A stretch of DNA of 35,775 nucleotides from an uncultured Prevotella sp. (GCA_900769275.1 CAAGGA010000088.1:1-35775), one strand, 5' to 3'. Shown: positions 16,520 to 26,673, counted from the stretch's first letter. Notes: generated from the letters alone by a model not told the origin. Made by a program: numbers and translations.

Positions 16520-17968
16520 ATGCAAAGAATCATATATATAATAATAGGTATATGCTTTCGGATGACAGCCCCGGCACAGGATTCACTGACTATTGAGGTA
16601 TGTCGCTCAATGGCTGTGGAGCACAACAGGCAACTGCAACAGGCAAGAGAACAGCGTGCAAAGGCGCATCACGAGACCGTAGCCATGAAGGCTAACTTCC
16701 TGCCCAAGTTGGATTTCCACGCCATGGACATTGTCAACACTACCTCGGGCAATATCCGTATGCCATCGGCCTCTCTTCCCATCTATTCCTACAATGCGCA
16801 GGCAGGGCAGTTCCTTCCCTCCGTCATCACCGATGCGTCAGGCAATGTCATGGGACTGTCACAATATGCGGAATACCCTGCCATGACATTGAAGTACAGG
16901 ATGCATAACCTGCTGAACGCTTCGCTGTCCGTAATGCAGCCTATCTACATGGGTGGCAAGATTAGCGCAGGATATACGATGACGCAGATAGGGCAACGCA
17001 TTGCCGATGAGAACATCCGCATGACGGAGAGTGAGGTCATAGTAAGCACAGACGAAGCCTATGCCCTTGCGGTAAAGGCACGAGAGATGACTGACGTGGC
17101 GAAATCCTACGAGGCACTGCTTCAAGAATTAAGGAAGACGGTGGAGTCGGCAGTACGTCACGGAATGCGAACCCGCAACGACCTGATGAAAGTTCAGGTA
17201 AAGCTCAATCAGGCAAGCCTTGCCATCACCCGTGCCGAGAATGCCCACACCCTCGCCTGCATGAACCTCTGTCAGATTATCGGGCTGCCTCTCTCCTCCC
17301 CCATCCACGTTGCCAAGCCGGACATCACGGCACTCGTCATAGAGGAAATAATGTCAGCATCCGATGACAACCTTCAGGTGCTCGCCCGTCCTGAGTATGC
17401 CATTCTTCGGGAACAGGCAGAGCTTGCCCGCCAGCAACTTCGCATCACCTGTGCGGAATATCTGCCCAATCTCGCCCTGTTCGCTGCCGGAGGATACAGC
17501 AATGGAGGAAAGGTGACAATGGATGCGACAAACTCCCTTACCGGAACACAGCGCATTTACGACCAGACACTCATCGACCAGTTCTCCGGGAGCGTCGGGA
17601 TTACGTTCTCCATGCCTGTATTCCATTTCGGGGAACGGAAAGGTAAGATTCGGTCTGCCAAATCCTCCATCCGCATGGCAGAGATAGAAATTGCCGACAA
17701 GCGGGAGAAGATGACGCTGGAACTGGCACAGGCATACAACACACTCCGTGAACAACTGACAGCATCGGACATCGCACGACAGTCTGTGGAACAGGCTGCG
17801 GAGAACCTCCGTCTCTCACAAAGTGCATATAACTCCGGAGTGGAGACGCTCAGCGACCTCCTCGAAGCACAGTCACTATGGCAGTCGGCAATGGCTGACG
17901 AGATAGATGCACGGACACAGCTCATCGTAGCCCTCAGCAAATGGCGCAGGGCAGCGGGAAAACATTAA
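16520..17968 (+). CDS. TolC-like outer membrane efflux protein
   Basis: The 482-residue protein has a signal peptide (MQRIIYIIIGICFRMTAPAQ) and then the two TolC repeats with long coiled-coil helices (about 30-215 and 275-480); LSQSAYNSGVETLSDLLEAQ near the C-terminus is the typical OEP family pattern. It forms the outer membrane channel for the pump encoded upstream. The gap to the pump gene is 28 nt, with an AAAGGA in front of the start. A bidirectional terminator follows at 17976-18007, so it closes the operon. Confidence 0.93.
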   Translation: MQRIIYIIIGICFRMTAPAQDSLTIEVCRSMAVEHNRQLQQAREQRAKAHHETVAMKANFLPKLDFHAMDIVNTTSGNIRMPSASLPIYSYNAQAGQFLPSVITDASGNVMGLSQYAEYPAMTLKYRMHNLLNASLSVMQPIYMGGKISAGYTMTQIGQRIADENIRMTESEVIVSTDEAYALAVKAREMTDVAKSYEALLQELRKTVESAVRHGMRTRNDLMKVQVKLNQASLAITRAENAHTLACMNLCQIIGLPLSSPIHVAKPDITALVIEEIMSASDDNLQVLARPEYAILREQAELARQQLRITCAEYLPNLALFAAGGYSNGGKVTMDATNSLTGTQRIYDQTLIDQFSGSVGITFSMPVFHFGERKGKIRSAKSSIRMAEIEIADKREKMTLELAQAYNTLREQLTASDIARQSVEQAAENLRLSQSAYNSGVETLSDLLEAQSLWQSAMADEIDARTQLIVALSKWRRAAGKH

Positions 17969-17975
17969 AATCATA

Positions 17976-18007
17976 CGCCCGAAAGCCTTACCACAGACTT
18001 TCGGGCG
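17976..18007. terminator. Bidirectional terminator between tolC-like and yitT-like genes
   Basis: CGCCCGAAAG (17976-17985) and CTTTCGGGCG (17998-18007) form a perfect 10-bp stem with a 12-nt loop between convergent genes. The T run is weak on the plus strand; on the minus strand the hairpin is preceded by TTTTTGCGTTG. Confidence 0.75.
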
Positions 18008-18026
18008 CAACGCAAAAATAACCAGT

Positions 18027-18983
18027 CTAACTCAACTCAATGGAACGCTTGTCAGGGAATGCCTTCCACCGCGTGCCGTAAGCATCATAAGCATCCGTCA
18101 CAATGACAAAAACAGTAGGGTCTATGGACTTGATGGCAGTGATGACCGCATCAACCTCACGCATGTGAATGACCATCATAAGAGTCGTCTTGCCCTCACG
18201 GCTGTAAAGACCGGAACTCTCCAATACCGTTCCCGTGCGGTCAAGCCTGTCAAGCACAAACTCACGCAAACCATCATGATTCTTGTCCGCAACGATAAAC
18301 AACAGCTTGTTGTTCTTGGAACCCGAAGCCACGAAAGCCAGCGTGCGCGACATGATGAAAATACAGACAAGCGAATACAAGGACAACATCCAGGCATGAG
18401 GCGAACTCTCCGTACCAATACCGAAGCCTATCACGACAAGACCAGAAAAAACCACGACAGCATCCGTAGCAAGAAGCGCATCGGAAAAACGTACACGGAG
18501 ATACTTATGCAGTATCATTGCAATAATATCCGTTCCACCAGACGTCGCCTTGCCCTTCACAATCAGACCCTCACCGAGCCCAATGAGCAACGGACCTACA
18601 ATAGCAGCAAGGATAAGGTCGGAACTCAAGTCCAGATTGCCACCACATATCTCCGAAGGCAGAAGACGTTCCAGGGCATCCTCCGTAGGATAAACCACTG
18701 AAGAAATGAAATTCATGATGGAAGGAGTAATAAGAGTGGCATATAGCGTCTTGACTCCTATACCCTTGCCCAACAGCATATAGGACAATACAAGCAAAGG
18801 AACAGAAATAAAGTAAAGAAAAGTACCTACCTGAAACTCAGGCATCAGCGTATGCAACACGATACCCATTCCCGTCACGCCGCCGGGCACGAACTTATAA
18901 GGATTGATGAAAAACACGAAACCGCAGCAGACTATCACACTGCCAATGGTAATCAGAATATACTCCTTTATCTTCTTCTTCAT
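18027..18983 (-). CDS. YitT-family membrane protein (DUF161/DUF2179)
   Basis: The 318-residue protein has five or six hydrophobic segments in its first two thirds, with the family motif FVPGGVTGMGIVLH and the repeated KATSGGTDIIAMIL. Its C-terminal soluble domain (about 235-310) matches DUF2179, with SSGLYSREGKTTLMMVIHMRE. YitT proteins are inner membrane proteins of uncertain function. The frame extends upstream to a TTG at 19019; I chose the ATG at 18983 because MKKKIKEYILITIG fits a membrane protein N-terminus. It is transcribed in the same direction as the GNAT-like gene, about 110 nt downstream of it. Confidence 0.9.
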   Translation of the reverse strand: MKKKIKEYILITIGSVIVCCGFVFFINPYKFVPGGVTGMGIVLHTLMPEFQVGTFLYFISVPLLVLSYMLLGKGIGVKTLYATLITPSIMNFISSVVYPTEDALERLLPSEICGGNLDLSSDLILAAIVGPLLIGLGEGLIVKGKATSGGTDIIAMILHKYLRVRFSDALLATDAVVVFSGLVVIGFGIGTESSPHAWMLSLYSLVCIFIMSRTLAFVASGSKNNKLLFIVADKNHDGLREFVLDRLDRTGTVLESSGLYSREGKTTLMMVIHMREVDAVITAIKSIDPTVFVIVTDAYDAYGTRWKAFPDKRSIELS

Positions 18984-19095
18984 AATTCCGGAACAATTGT
19001 TTGGATTCTCTCCCGCCAAAAGCGAAACACCTGCGGAGAACTACGACAAAAGCATGACGGAATCTCCCCGCCTTACAACCCACAATGATTGAAAG

Positions 19096-20229
19096 TCACA
19101 GCGACTTTGTATAACATCTGCGACGCTTATGCTGACGACGCTCAAAATAGTTCCACTGCGACTGAATCTTTGTGTTCGTCTCAAGCTCCACGTTACTCTC
19201 CACGTGTTTATACCCACCCGTAATGAGCCGGCTGAGAATATCCGAGACAAAAATAGCATTGACACCCTTACCCTGATACTCGGGGAGGACAGCAGCAAGG
19301 AGAAGATCTGCCGTATCGGAATGCTTCCATTTCAGACCTTTTAGCAGATGCCACCATCCAAAAGGTAACATCCTGCCGCCTGATTTCTGCAATGCCCGTG
19401 ACATGGATGGCATTGCTACGCCACATCCCACGACCCTGTCATCCTTATCCAAAACAATACACACCAAATCCATGTCAAGTACAGAGGAATACATCCTCAG
19501 GTAATCCTGCTTCTGACGCTCCGTAAGCTCACAATAACCGAAAAGAGGTCTGAAAGCAGCATTGATACATGAGAAAAAGTCACTGCCATACCGGGCAAGG
19601 TATGCCTTCATGGACATATCATGCGAAGCAAGATGAAGGTCATATTTCTTCTTGACTATTTCCGCAACACGGACAAGTTTATCTGGTATCCTGTCAGGCA
19701 CTGTAATGGAATACTCTACCCAATCCACCTCCTTGACAAAGCCCAAAGCCTCAAGATGTTCCGGATAATAGGGATAATTATATATGGTGGCGGAAGTGGA
19801 AAGCTCATCAAAGCCCTCAATAAGCATACCCTCATGATCCATGTCAGTGAAACCCATAGGACCCTGTATGGCATTCATTCCCTTACTCCTGCCCCACTTC
19901 TCCACAGCGTCAATGAGAGCCGCACTGACCCGACGATCATCTACAAAATCAATCCAACCGAAACGCACATTAAGCACGTTCCATGTATCATTTGCCTTGT
20001 TATTGATTATTGCCGCTACTCTTCCCACCACGTTCCCCTTCTCATCATAAGCAAGGAACAACTGCGACTCACAATACTCATAAGCCGCATTCTTCTTTGG
20101 AGAGAATGTGTTCACAAGGTCATCCATCAACTCCGGAACAGCATAGGCATTCCCCTTGTACAGGGAATAATTGAAACTAATAAAGGCTCTTAACTCCTTA
20201 TCTGTCCTGACTTCCTTTATAGTAATCAT
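19096..20229 (-). CDS. GNAT-like acyltransferase family protein
   Basis: The 377-residue protein belongs to a family common in Bacteroidales and usually annotated as N-acetyltransferase or hypothetical. Residues 1-150 contain a GNAT-like core (LFLAYDEKGNVVGRVAAIINNKAN, then WGRSKGMNAIQGPMGFTDMDHEG). A second GNAT-like half appears near 265-360 (VCIVLDKDDRVVGCGVAMPS and AAVLPEYQGKGVNAIFVSDI, the latter resembling an acetyl-CoA binding loop). The substrate is unknown. The gene starts only 34 nt after the terminator of the ribosomal cluster, with no promoter box I could identify, so low-level read-through may contribute to its expression. Confidence 0.75.
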   Translation of the reverse strand: MITIKEVRTDKELRAFISFNYSLYKGNAYAVPELMDDLVNTFSPKKNAAYEYCESQLFLAYDEKGNVVGRVAAIINNKANDTWNVLNVRFGWIDFVDDRRVSAALIDAVEKWGRSKGMNAIQGPMGFTDMDHEGMLIEGFDELSTSATIYNYPYYPEHLEALGFVKEVDWVEYSITVPDRIPDKLVRVAEIVKKKYDLHLASHDMSMKAYLARYGSDFFSCINAAFRPLFGYCELTERQKQDYLRMYSSVLDMDLVCIVLDKDDRVVGCGVAMPSMSRALQKSGGRMLPFGWWHLLKGLKWKHSDTADLLLAAVLPEYQGKGVNAIFVSDILSRLITGGYKHVESNVELETNTKIQSQWNYFERRQHKRRRCYTKSL

Positions 20230-20263
20230 AAGCAGGTATGCATAATTTCAGAATTTGAGAAAC

Positions 20264-20317
20264 AAAAAAAAGCACTTTCATCGGCTCAAACACGCTGAAC
20301 CTGATGGAAGTGCTTTT
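20264..20317 (-). terminator. Intrinsic terminator of the ribosomal protein cluster
   Basis: On the minus strand a 15-bp stem (20303-20317 with 20268-20282, one G-T wobble) closes a 20-nt loop and is followed by an eight-T run. It lies 64 nt after the rplQ stop and ends the 15-kb cluster. Confidence 0.88.
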
Positions 20318-20380
20318 GTCAATACCTATAACAACGACAGGAAGAACCATTTTCTCCCGTCTATAGGAATATATGTAAGA

Positions 20381-20899
20381 TTATTCAGCCTTAGGCTCTT
20401 CAGCTACAGGTGCCTCAGCTGCGTCTGTTACCTCTGTCACAGCTGCCTCAGAAACCTCTGTTGCAGAAGTCTCGGCATTGGTGGCAGACTTGCGGCTACG
20501 GCGTGTCTTCTTGGCAGCCTTAGAAGCCTTTGCCATATTCTCATCGAAGTCAACAAGCTCAATGAACGCAATTTCCGCTGCGTCACCCTGACGAGTACCG
20601 AGCTTGATAATACGGGTATAGCCACCGGGACGGTCAGCTACCTTCTCTGCGATTACCTTGAAGAGCTCAGTAACAGCATACTTGTTCTGGAGATAACTGA
20701 AAACAACACGACGGCTGTTTGTAGTATCATCCTTTGAGCGTGTAATCAGAGGCTCAACATACTTCTTGAGTGCCTTTGCCTTGGCAAGAGTCGTAGTGAT
20801 TCTTTTGTGCATAATCAGTGAAATGGCCATGTTGGCAAGCATAGCCTTACGATGAGATGCAGTACGACCCAAATGGTTGAATTTCTTATTGTGTCTCAT
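20381..20899 (-). CDS. rplQ: 50S ribosomal protein L17
   Basis: The core (residues 1-120) is standard bL17: [20 protein letters not shown], then [20 protein letters not shown] and a C-terminal [25 protein letters not shown] further 50 residues form a low-complexity tail, first Lys/Arg-rich and then Ala/Glu/Thr-rich. The total of 172 residues compares with about 127 in E. coli; such tails are common in Bacteroidetes. It is the last gene of the cluster, separated from rpoA by 166 nt. Confidence 0.97.
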   Translation of the reverse strand: MRHNKKFNHLGRTASHRKAMLANMAISLIMHKRITTTLAKAKALKKYVEPLITRSKDDTTNSRRVVFSYLQNKYAVTELFKVIAEKVADRPGGYTRIIKLGTRQGDAAEIAFIELVDFDENMAKASKAAKKTRRSRKSATNAETSATEVSEAAVTEVTDAAEAPVAEEPKAE

Positions 20900-21065
20900 T
20901 TTGAGTTTCTTTTGTTTTTTAAGATTCAGTATTGATGACCGAAAACAACGTACAGTACCAACTGTTCACACGACATCCGATTCCGACCTGGACATGAACG
21001 CTGCAACATTCATAGGGGGGAAACAGAGCCGAAAGTATTCTGCCCGCATTTCCAATCAGTCAACT

Positions 21066-22058
21066 TTAATCCTGATTAAGTTTATACTTTGAAATATCAG
21101 TTCCAAACGACAGATTCAGACCCTCGAGCAAATCATCAAGCTCTGAGAGCGATTTCTTACCAAAGTTGCGGAACTTCAGAAGGTCGGTCTTGTTATACTG
21201 AACGAGATCTCCAAGAGTATCGACATCAGCAGCCTTGAGACAGTTGAGAGCACGAACACTGAGGTTCATATCAACGAGACGTGTCTTCAACAACTGACGC
21301 ATATGGAGAATCTCCTCATCAAACTCCTGATTTCCCTCTATATCCGGGCTCTCAAGAGTTATCTTCTCGTCAGAGAACAACATGAAATGATGAATCAGTA
21401 TCTTTGCCGCCTCCTTAAGTGCATCCTTCGGGGCGATGGAACCATCCGTAGTAACCTCAATAACGAGTTTGTCATAGTCCGTCTTCTGCTCTACGCGATA
21501 AGGCTCGACTGCAAACTTGACATTACGGATAGGAGTGTAAATGGAATCAATAGCAATAACGTTGACATCAGTGCAGTAGATACGATTCTCCTCAGCAGGG
21601 ACGTAACCGCGACCCTTGTTGATGGTAATATCTATCTGCATTGAGGCTTTCGCATCTAAATGACAAATCACCAAATCTGGGTTTAACACTTCAAATCCAG
21701 TCAGATACTTGCTGATGTCACCAGCTGTGAATTCGGTAGAATTCTCGATGGTGATACTTACTTTCTCGTTCTCGAATTCTTCTACTATCTGCCTGAACCT
21801 AACTTGCTTCAGATTCAGGATTATGTTGGTAACATCTTCCATTACGCCAGGCACGGAAGAAAATTCGTGCTCTACACCATCAATACGTATGGTATTGATA
21901 GCATAGCCCTCAAGCGATGAAAGAAGAATGCGACGTAGGGCATTACCGATAGTAATACCGAAACCAGGCTCAAGCGGACGGAACTCGAACTTGCCGAATT
22001 TGTCGTTGGCCTCCAACATTACAACTACATCAGGTTTTTGAAATGCTAATATCGCCAT
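21066..22058 (-). CDS. rpoA: RNA polymerase alpha subunit
   Basis: The 330-residue protein has the N-terminal dimerisation domain ([28 protein letters not shown] near residue 25-52) and the C-terminal DNA-binding domain ([19 protein letters not shown] and [16 protein letters not shown], about 265-315), joined by a linker. It nucleates assembly of RNA polymerase. It is placed between rpsD (11 nt upstream) and rplQ as in most bacterial alpha operons. Confidence 0.98.
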   Translation of the reverse strand: MAILAFQKPDVVVMLEANDKFGKFEFRPLEPGFGITIGNALRRILLSSLEGYAINTIRIDGVEHEFSSVPGVMEDVTNIILNLKQVRFRQIVEEFENEKVSITIENSTEFTAGDISKYLTGFEVLNPDLVICHLDAKASMQIDITINKGRGYVPAEENRIYCTDVNVIAIDSIYTPIRNVKFAVEPYRVEQKTDYDKLVIEVTTDGSIAPKDALKEAAKILIHHFMLFSDEKITLESPDIEGNQEFDEEILHMRQLLKTRLVDMNLSVRALNCLKAADVDTLGDLVQYNKTDLLKFRNFGKKSLSELDDLLEGLNLSFGTDISKYKLNQD

Positions 22059-22069
22059 TAATTTAATGA

Positions 22070-22675
22070 TTATTTAGAGTACAACTCAACGATTAACTGC
22101 TCCTTAATATTCTCAGGAATATCCGCACGCTCCGGGCGGTGCAGGAACTTTCCTGCCTTGGCATTGTTGTCCCACTCAATCCAAGGATATTTGCTATGGT
22201 TGAAGCCAGCAAGATTAGCCTCGATGACCTCAAGAGACTTGGACTTCTCACGGACTGCAACGACCTGACCAGGCTTCACTGAGAAAGAAGGAATGTTAAC
22301 CACATTGCCATCTACCGTGATGTGCTTGTGACCTACAAGCTGACGGGCAGCACGACGTGTAGGAGCAATACCGAGACGGAAAACCACATTGTCAAGACGG
22401 CTCTCAAGAAGTTGGAGAAGGTTCTCACCCTTGATACCCTCCATCTTTGACGCTTTCTCAAACAAAATACGGAACTGACGCTCAAGCACACCGTATGTAT
22501 ATTTAGCCTTTTGCTTCTCTGCCAACATGACACCGTACTCAGACTGCTTTCTGCGACGATCGTGACCATGCTGTCCAGGAGCGAAGTTTCTCCTGGACAA
22601 AACTTTTTCTGAACCGAGGATGGCTTCGCCAAAACGACGGTCAATTCTTGATTTCGGACCTGTATATCTAGCCAT
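22070..22675 (-). CDS. rpsD: 30S ribosomal protein S4
   Basis: The 201-residue protein begins [19 protein letters not shown] and contains the S4 RNA-binding domain ([34 protein letters not shown], about 95-130). The N-terminal zinc-binding cysteines found in some S4 proteins are missing, as in other C-minus versions. S4 binds 16S rRNA early and in other bacteria represses its own operon. An 86-nt gap separates it from rpsK. Confidence 0.98.
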   Translation of the reverse strand: MARYTGPKSRIDRRFGEAILGSEKVLSRRNFAPGQHGHDRRRKQSEYGVMLAEKQKAKYTYGVLERQFRILFEKASKMEGIKGENLLQLLESRLDNVVFRLGIAPTRRAARQLVGHKHITVDGNVVNIPSFSVKPGQVVAVREKSKSLEVIEANLAGFNHSKYPWIEWDNNAKAGKFLHRPERADIPENIKEQLIVELYSK

Positions 22676-22761
22676 AATTGCTAATTACTTTGTATTTTTT
22701 GTTGGATTAATATTAAAAGAAGCGTGAGAATGACTTTCCCATTCTTCATCCTTCATTCATA

Positions 22762-23154
22762 TTATACGCGGCGACGCTTGGGAGGACGACATCCGTTGTG
22801 TGGAAGTGGAGTAACGTCAATAATCTCCATTACCTCAATACCACTGCTATGACACGCGCGGATTGCGCTCTCACGTCCGTTGCCCGGACCCTTGACATAC
22901 GCCTTTACCTTGCGGAGACCGAGGTCATACGCCACTTTGGCGCAATCCTCTGCAGCCATCTGAGCTGCGTAAGGAGTGTTCTTTTTACTGCCGCGGAATC
23001 CCATCTTACCTGCAGAAGACCATGATATCACCTGACCCTCAGAATTTGCAAGTGTTACTATGATGTTGTTGAATGAACTGTGAACATGAAGCTGTCCAAG
23101 AGCATCAACCTTAACATTTCTCTTTTTGTTACTTGTTGCTTGTTTCTTTGCCAT
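22762..23154 (-). CDS. rpsK: 30S ribosomal protein S11
   Basis: The 130-residue protein has the family core: [43 protein letters not shown] and the C-terminal [17 protein letters not shown]. It forms part of the 30S platform near the mRNA exit site. Gaps of 103 nt before and 86 nt after it are larger than elsewhere in the cluster. Confidence 0.98.
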   Translation of the reverse strand: MAKKQATSNKKRNVKVDALGQLHVHSSFNNIIVTLANSEGQVISWSSAGKMGFRGSKKNTPYAAQMAAEDCAKVAYDLGLRKVKAYVKGPGNGRESAIRACHSSGIEVMEIIDVTPLPHNGCRPPKRRRV

Positions 23155-23257
23155 GACTTTTCAAGTTGTGTTAAAAGTTATTGTAATAAGAATTTGAATC
23201 AAGAAAAACGGATGTGGAACCTAATCCGTCATCCTAATGCTTGTTCCTTATTCTCGA

Positions 23258-23638
23258 TTACTTGGTGGCCTTCTTCTTGTTAGCAACAGTCTTCTTCTTT
23301 CCCTTACGGGTACGAGCATTGTTCTTGGTGCTCTGACCACGAACAGGAAGACCGTTACGATGACGGATTCCACGATAGCAACCAATATCCATGAGTCGCT
23401 TAATGTTCAACTGAATCTCAGAACGGAGATCTCCTTCAACCTTAAATTCAGCTCCGATAATCTCACGAATCTTGGCAGCCTCATCGTCAGTCCAATCGCA
23501 CACCTTCGTGTCGCGGCTAACACCGGCTTTATCCAATATCTTTGCTGAACTACTTCGACCGATACCATAGATATAGGTCAATGCGATTTCGCCACGCTTG
23601 TTCTGGGGCAAATCTACTCCAACAATTCTTATTGCCAT
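23258..23638 (-). CDS. rpsM: 30S ribosomal protein S13
   Basis: The 126-residue protein starts [20 protein letters not shown] and shows the helix-two-turn-helix region and the basic tail ([30 protein letters not shown]). S13 contacts the P-site tRNA and the intersubunit bridge. It follows rpmJ by 43 nt. Confidence 0.98.
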   Translation of the reverse strand: MAIRIVGVDLPQNKRGEIALTYIYGIGRSSSAKILDKAGVSRDTKVCDWTDDEAAKIREIIGAEFKVEGDLRSEIQLNIKRLMDIGCYRGIRHRNGLPVRGQSTKNNARTRKGKKKTVANKKKATK

Positions 23639-23681
23639 GTTGTAATGATGTAAATAAAAATTAAATAGTTAATAATGTTAA

Positions 23682-23798
23682 TTAACCCTGACGAAGTTTG
23701 TACTTAGGGTTTTTCTTGTTAATAAGGTACAGACGACCTTTGCGACGTACAATCTTGCAGTCTGCCGTACGCTTTTTCAATGATGCTCTTGTCTTCAT
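23682..23798 (-). CDS. rpmJ: 50S ribosomal protein L36, zinc-free type
   Basis: This 38-residue gene reads [20 protein letters not shown] and ends with NPKYKLRQG. The family's zinc ligands would be Cys11, Cys14, Cys27 and His33 (E. coli numbering); only Cys14 remains (Thr, Cys, Asn, Tyr), so this is a C-minus protein that should not bind zinc. It lies between infA (18 nt upstream) and rpsM, the standard place. Confidence 0.96.
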   Translation of the reverse strand: MKTRASLKKRTADCKIVRRKGRLYLINKKNPKYKLRQG

Positions 23799-23816
23799 AT
23801 TAATATAAGATAGATA

Positions 23817-24035
23817 TTATTTGTATCGGAAAACAATACGTCCCTTAGTAAGGTCATAAGGACTCATTTCGACCTTTACCTTATCACCAGGGAGTATCTT
23901 GATGTAGTGCATCCTCATCTTACCGGAGATATGTGCCGTAATAGGACATCCATTCTCCAACTCAACACGGAACATTGCATTGCTCAAAGCCTCTACAATT
24001 GTTCCATCCTGTTCTATAGCAGATTGTTTTGCCAT
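23817..24035 (-). CDS. infA: Translation initiation factor IF-1
   Basis: The 72-residue protein is a single OB fold: [20 protein letters not shown], then [38 protein letters not shown]. It blocks the A site during initiation. It starts 9 nt after the map stop codon. Confidence 0.98.
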   Translation of the reverse strand: MAKQSAIEQDGTIVEALSNAMFRVELENGCPITAHISGKMRMHYIKILPGDKVKVEMSPYDLTKGRIVFRYK

Positions 24036-24044
24036 AATACTATG

Positions 24045-24839
24045 TTAGGAATATAAAACGCGTTCGATTTCTTCAAATGTAGATAAAATTTCCGCCTTAC
24101 CTTTATATACGGCTACGGTGTGCTCAAAATGTGCTGCCGGCAAGCCGTCACGAGTCATGACAGACCATTTGTCCGGTCCAATGCAGATATTGCGTTTCCC
24201 CATTGTAATCATTGGCTCAATCGCAATACACATACCGACCTTGAGAAGCTTGCCCTGTCCGCGCTTTCCATAATTGGGCACAAGCGGTTCCTCGTGCATT
24301 TCTCTGCCGATACCATGTCCCGTCAACTCACGCACCACTCCATATCCAAAGGACTCACAGTAGCCTTGCACCGTTTGCCCTATATCGCCGAGTCTGTTGC
24401 CTGCCCTGACCTGCCCTATGGCGAGATTAAGACTCTGTTTGGTAACCCGAAGCAGTTGCCTTACATCCTCTGCCACTTCTCCAACCTCAAAGGTATATGC
24501 TGAGTCGCCATTATAACCAGCAAGAAGTGTGCCACAATCTATGGATATGACATCCCCGTCAGTCAAAACCGTTGAATTATTAGGAATACCATGCACCACA
24601 ACGTTATTGACAGACGTGCATATACTTGCAGGAAAAGGCTCTCCAAAAGGATTCGGAAAATTCTTGAAAGTCGGGACAGCTCCGTGATCTCTTATAAATT
24701 CCTCGGCAATTCTATCCAACTGAAGAGTCGTGACTCCCGGTTTTATGTGTTTAGCTAATTCGCCAAGCGTTTTACCAACGAGTTGGTTCGCCTGGCGCAT
24801 TAGCTCGATTTCATCTTCTGTCTTCAGAAAAATTGCCAT
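24045..24839 (-). CDS. map: Methionine aminopeptidase, type I
   Basis: The 264-residue enzyme removes the initiator methionine from nascent proteins. The five metal ligands are present: Asp101 (ISIDCG), Asp112 (YNGDSAYT), His175 (TGHGIGREMHEEP), Glu208 (IAIEPM) and Glu239 (AAHFEHTV). There is no N-terminal zinc-finger extension. The gene lies between secY (14 nt upstream) and infA; adk, found here in Gram-positive bacteria, is absent. Confidence 0.98.
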   Translation of the reverse strand: MAIFLKTEDEIELMRQANQLVGKTLGELAKHIKPGVTTLQLDRIAEEFIRDHGAVPTFKNFPNPFGEPFPASICTSVNNVVVHGIPNNSTVLTDGDVISIDCGTLLAGYNGDSAYTFEVGEVAEDVRQLLRVTKQSLNLAIGQVRAGNRLGDIGQTVQGYCESFGYGVVRELTGHGIGREMHEEPLVPNYGKRGQGKLLKVGMCIAIEPMITMGKRNICIGPDKWSVMTRDGLPAAHFEHTVAVYKGKAEILSTFEEIERVLYS

Positions 24840-24853
24840 TCCCTAAGACAAGA

Positions 24854-26197
24854 TTAATATGCGCTTACACCACTCTGTGGTCTCGTACGACCTGACTTGA
24901 GAAGTCCATCGTAATGACTCATCATCAAGTGTGACTGTATCTGCTGTATCGTGTCAATGACCACACCGACAAGAATCAGCAGAGAAGTACCGCCAAAGAA
25001 CTGTGCAAATGCCTGCTGTACATTCAGCAATCCTGCAAGAGCCGGCATGATAGCGATGAAAGCGATGAACAAGGAACCTGGAAGTGTCAACCGAGACATT
25101 ATCTCCTCTATGTAATTAGCGGTATCCTGACCAGGCTTTACACCAGGGATAAATCCATTGTTACGCTTCATGTCTTCTGCCATCTGTGTCGGATTAAGGG
25201 TAATTGCCGTATAGAAATATGTAAACGCTACAATGAGGAATACATACACTACATTATATAGCAAACTTCTATTATCCAGCATGGAACGAGTAAACCATCC
25301 TGCACTGTCCGACTGATACTGCACTATTGCCAATGGAATGAACATCAAAGCCTGTGCAAAGATGATTGGCATGACATTAGCAGCAAACAGTTTCAGCGGA
25401 ATATACTGACGTGCGCCACCCATCATATTGTTTTTGCCGACAACCTTTCTCGCATACTGTACCGGCACCTTGCGAACTGCCTGCACAAGGAGTATCGCTG
25501 CACATATTACAGCATAGAGAATAAGAATCTCAGCAATAAACATTACGAGACCACCGCTTGTGATTGCAGTGAAGCGGCTACCTACTTCCTGAAAGAATGC
25601 CTGTGGAAGACGTGCCACGATACCTATCATGATAATCATTGAGATACCGTTGCCTACGCCCTTGTCAGTGATTCTCTCACCAAGCCATAGTATGAACATA
25701 CTACCTGCAGCAAGGATGATAGTTGCAGGAATCATGAATTCTGTCCATGATATACCTGATGCGAGAGCACCTGCTGACTGCATCTTGAGGTTCATCAGAT
25801 ATGACGGAGCCTGAAACAGGAGGATTGCAACAGTCAAGTAACGTGTGTATTGTGCAATCTTCTTACGTCCACTTTCTCCGTCACGCTGCATCTTCTGGAA
25901 AGAAGGTACTGCGATGGCTACAAGCTGCATTACGATGGATGCAGAGATGTAAGGCATGATTCCAAGCGCAAAGATGGAAGCGTTGGAGAATGCTCCTCCT
26001 GAGAACATGTCAAGAAGTGACATGAGTCCACCTGCTGTCTGCTGCTGCAACCGTTCAAGGTTTCCTGGGTTAATACCAGGAAGTACCACGAACGAACCGA
26101 AACGATAGATTGCTACAAACAGAATGGTGATGAGGAGTCGCATGCGCAAGTCCTCAACCTTCCAGCAGTTTCTCAGAGTCTCTATAAATTTTTTCAT
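24854..26197 (-). CDS. secY: Protein translocase subunit SecY
   Basis: The 447-residue membrane protein has ten predicted transmembrane helices, with the plug region after TM1 (GGLMSLLDMFSGGAFSNASIFALGIMPYISASIVMQL) and the cytoplasmic loop KNNMMGGARQYIPLKLFAANVMPIIFAQAL. It forms the Sec channel of the inner membrane. Its start is 3 nt after the rplO stop, so translation is probably coupled. Confidence 0.98.
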   Translation of the reverse strand: MKKFIETLRNCWKVEDLRMRLLITILFVAIYRFGSFVVLPGINPGNLERLQQQTAGGLMSLLDMFSGGAFSNASIFALGIMPYISASIVMQLVAIAVPSFQKMQRDGESGRKKIAQYTRYLTVAILLFQAPSYLMNLKMQSAGALASGISWTEFMIPATIILAAGSMFILWLGERITDKGVGNGISMIIMIGIVARLPQAFFQEVGSRFTAITSGGLVMFIAEILILYAVICAAILLVQAVRKVPVQYARKVVGKNNMMGGARQYIPLKLFAANVMPIIFAQALMFIPLAIVQYQSDSAGWFTRSMLDNRSLLYNVVYVFLIVAFTYFYTAITLNPTQMAEDMKRNNGFIPGVKPGQDTANYIEEIMSRLTLPGSLFIAFIAIMPALAGLLNVQQAFAQFFGGTSLLILVGVVIDTIQQIQSHLMMSHYDGLLKSGRTRPQSGVSAY

Positions 26198-26200
26198 TTC

Positions 26201-26647
26201 TTACAGTATAACAGTGTTACCACCTGCTGCCTTGATTGCCTCTTCAGCAGCTTTAGAGAAAGCGTTTGCCTTGACAGTGAGAGCGGTCTTTATCTCTCCG
26301 TTGGCAAGAATCTTGACAAGTTCCTTGCCGTTGGTGAGACCGGCAGCAACGAGCTGCTCAATACCGATTTCATTATACCCCTTAGCCTCAGCGAGTTTCT
26401 GAAGTGTTGACAGATTAACTGCAAAATACTCCTTATGGTTGATGTTCTTGAATCCGAACTTTGGAACTCGACGCTGGAGAGGCATCTGACCGCCTTCAAA
26501 TCCAATCTTTCTCTTATATCCGGAGCGAGCCTTGGCACCCTTGTGACCACGAGTAGAAGTACCACCCAGACCAGAACCTGGTCCACGACCGATACGACGA
26601 CGTGAATGAGTAGAGCCAGCTGCAGGCTGCAAATTATTTAATTTCAT
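26201..26647 (-). CDS. rplO: 50S ribosomal protein L15
   Basis: The 148-residue protein has the Gly/Arg-rich N-terminus (RRRIGRGPGSGLGGTSTRGHKGAKARSGYKRKIGFEGGQMPLQRRVPKFGF) and the C-terminal globular domain. It is a late assembly protein of the 50S subunit. It precedes secY, the usual order. Confidence 0.98.
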   Translation of the reverse strand: MKLNNLQPAAGSTHSRRRIGRGPGSGLGGTSTRGHKGAKARSGYKRKIGFEGGQMPLQRRVPKFGFKNINHKEYFAVNLSTLQKLAEAKGYNEIGIEQLVAAGLTNGKELVKILANGEIKTALTVKANAFSKAAEEAIKAAGGNTVIL

Positions 26648-26673
26648 AGTCGTTCAGTTTTTTATATGTTTAG

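Noticed and set aside
18165..18701. 178-codon plus-strand open frame rich in His, Arg and Thr
   Set aside because: It is the reverse strand of the YitT-like gene, and its composition is unlike real protein.
19621..20193. 190-codon plus-strand open frame
   Set aside because: It is antisense to the GNAT-like gene and shows no motif.
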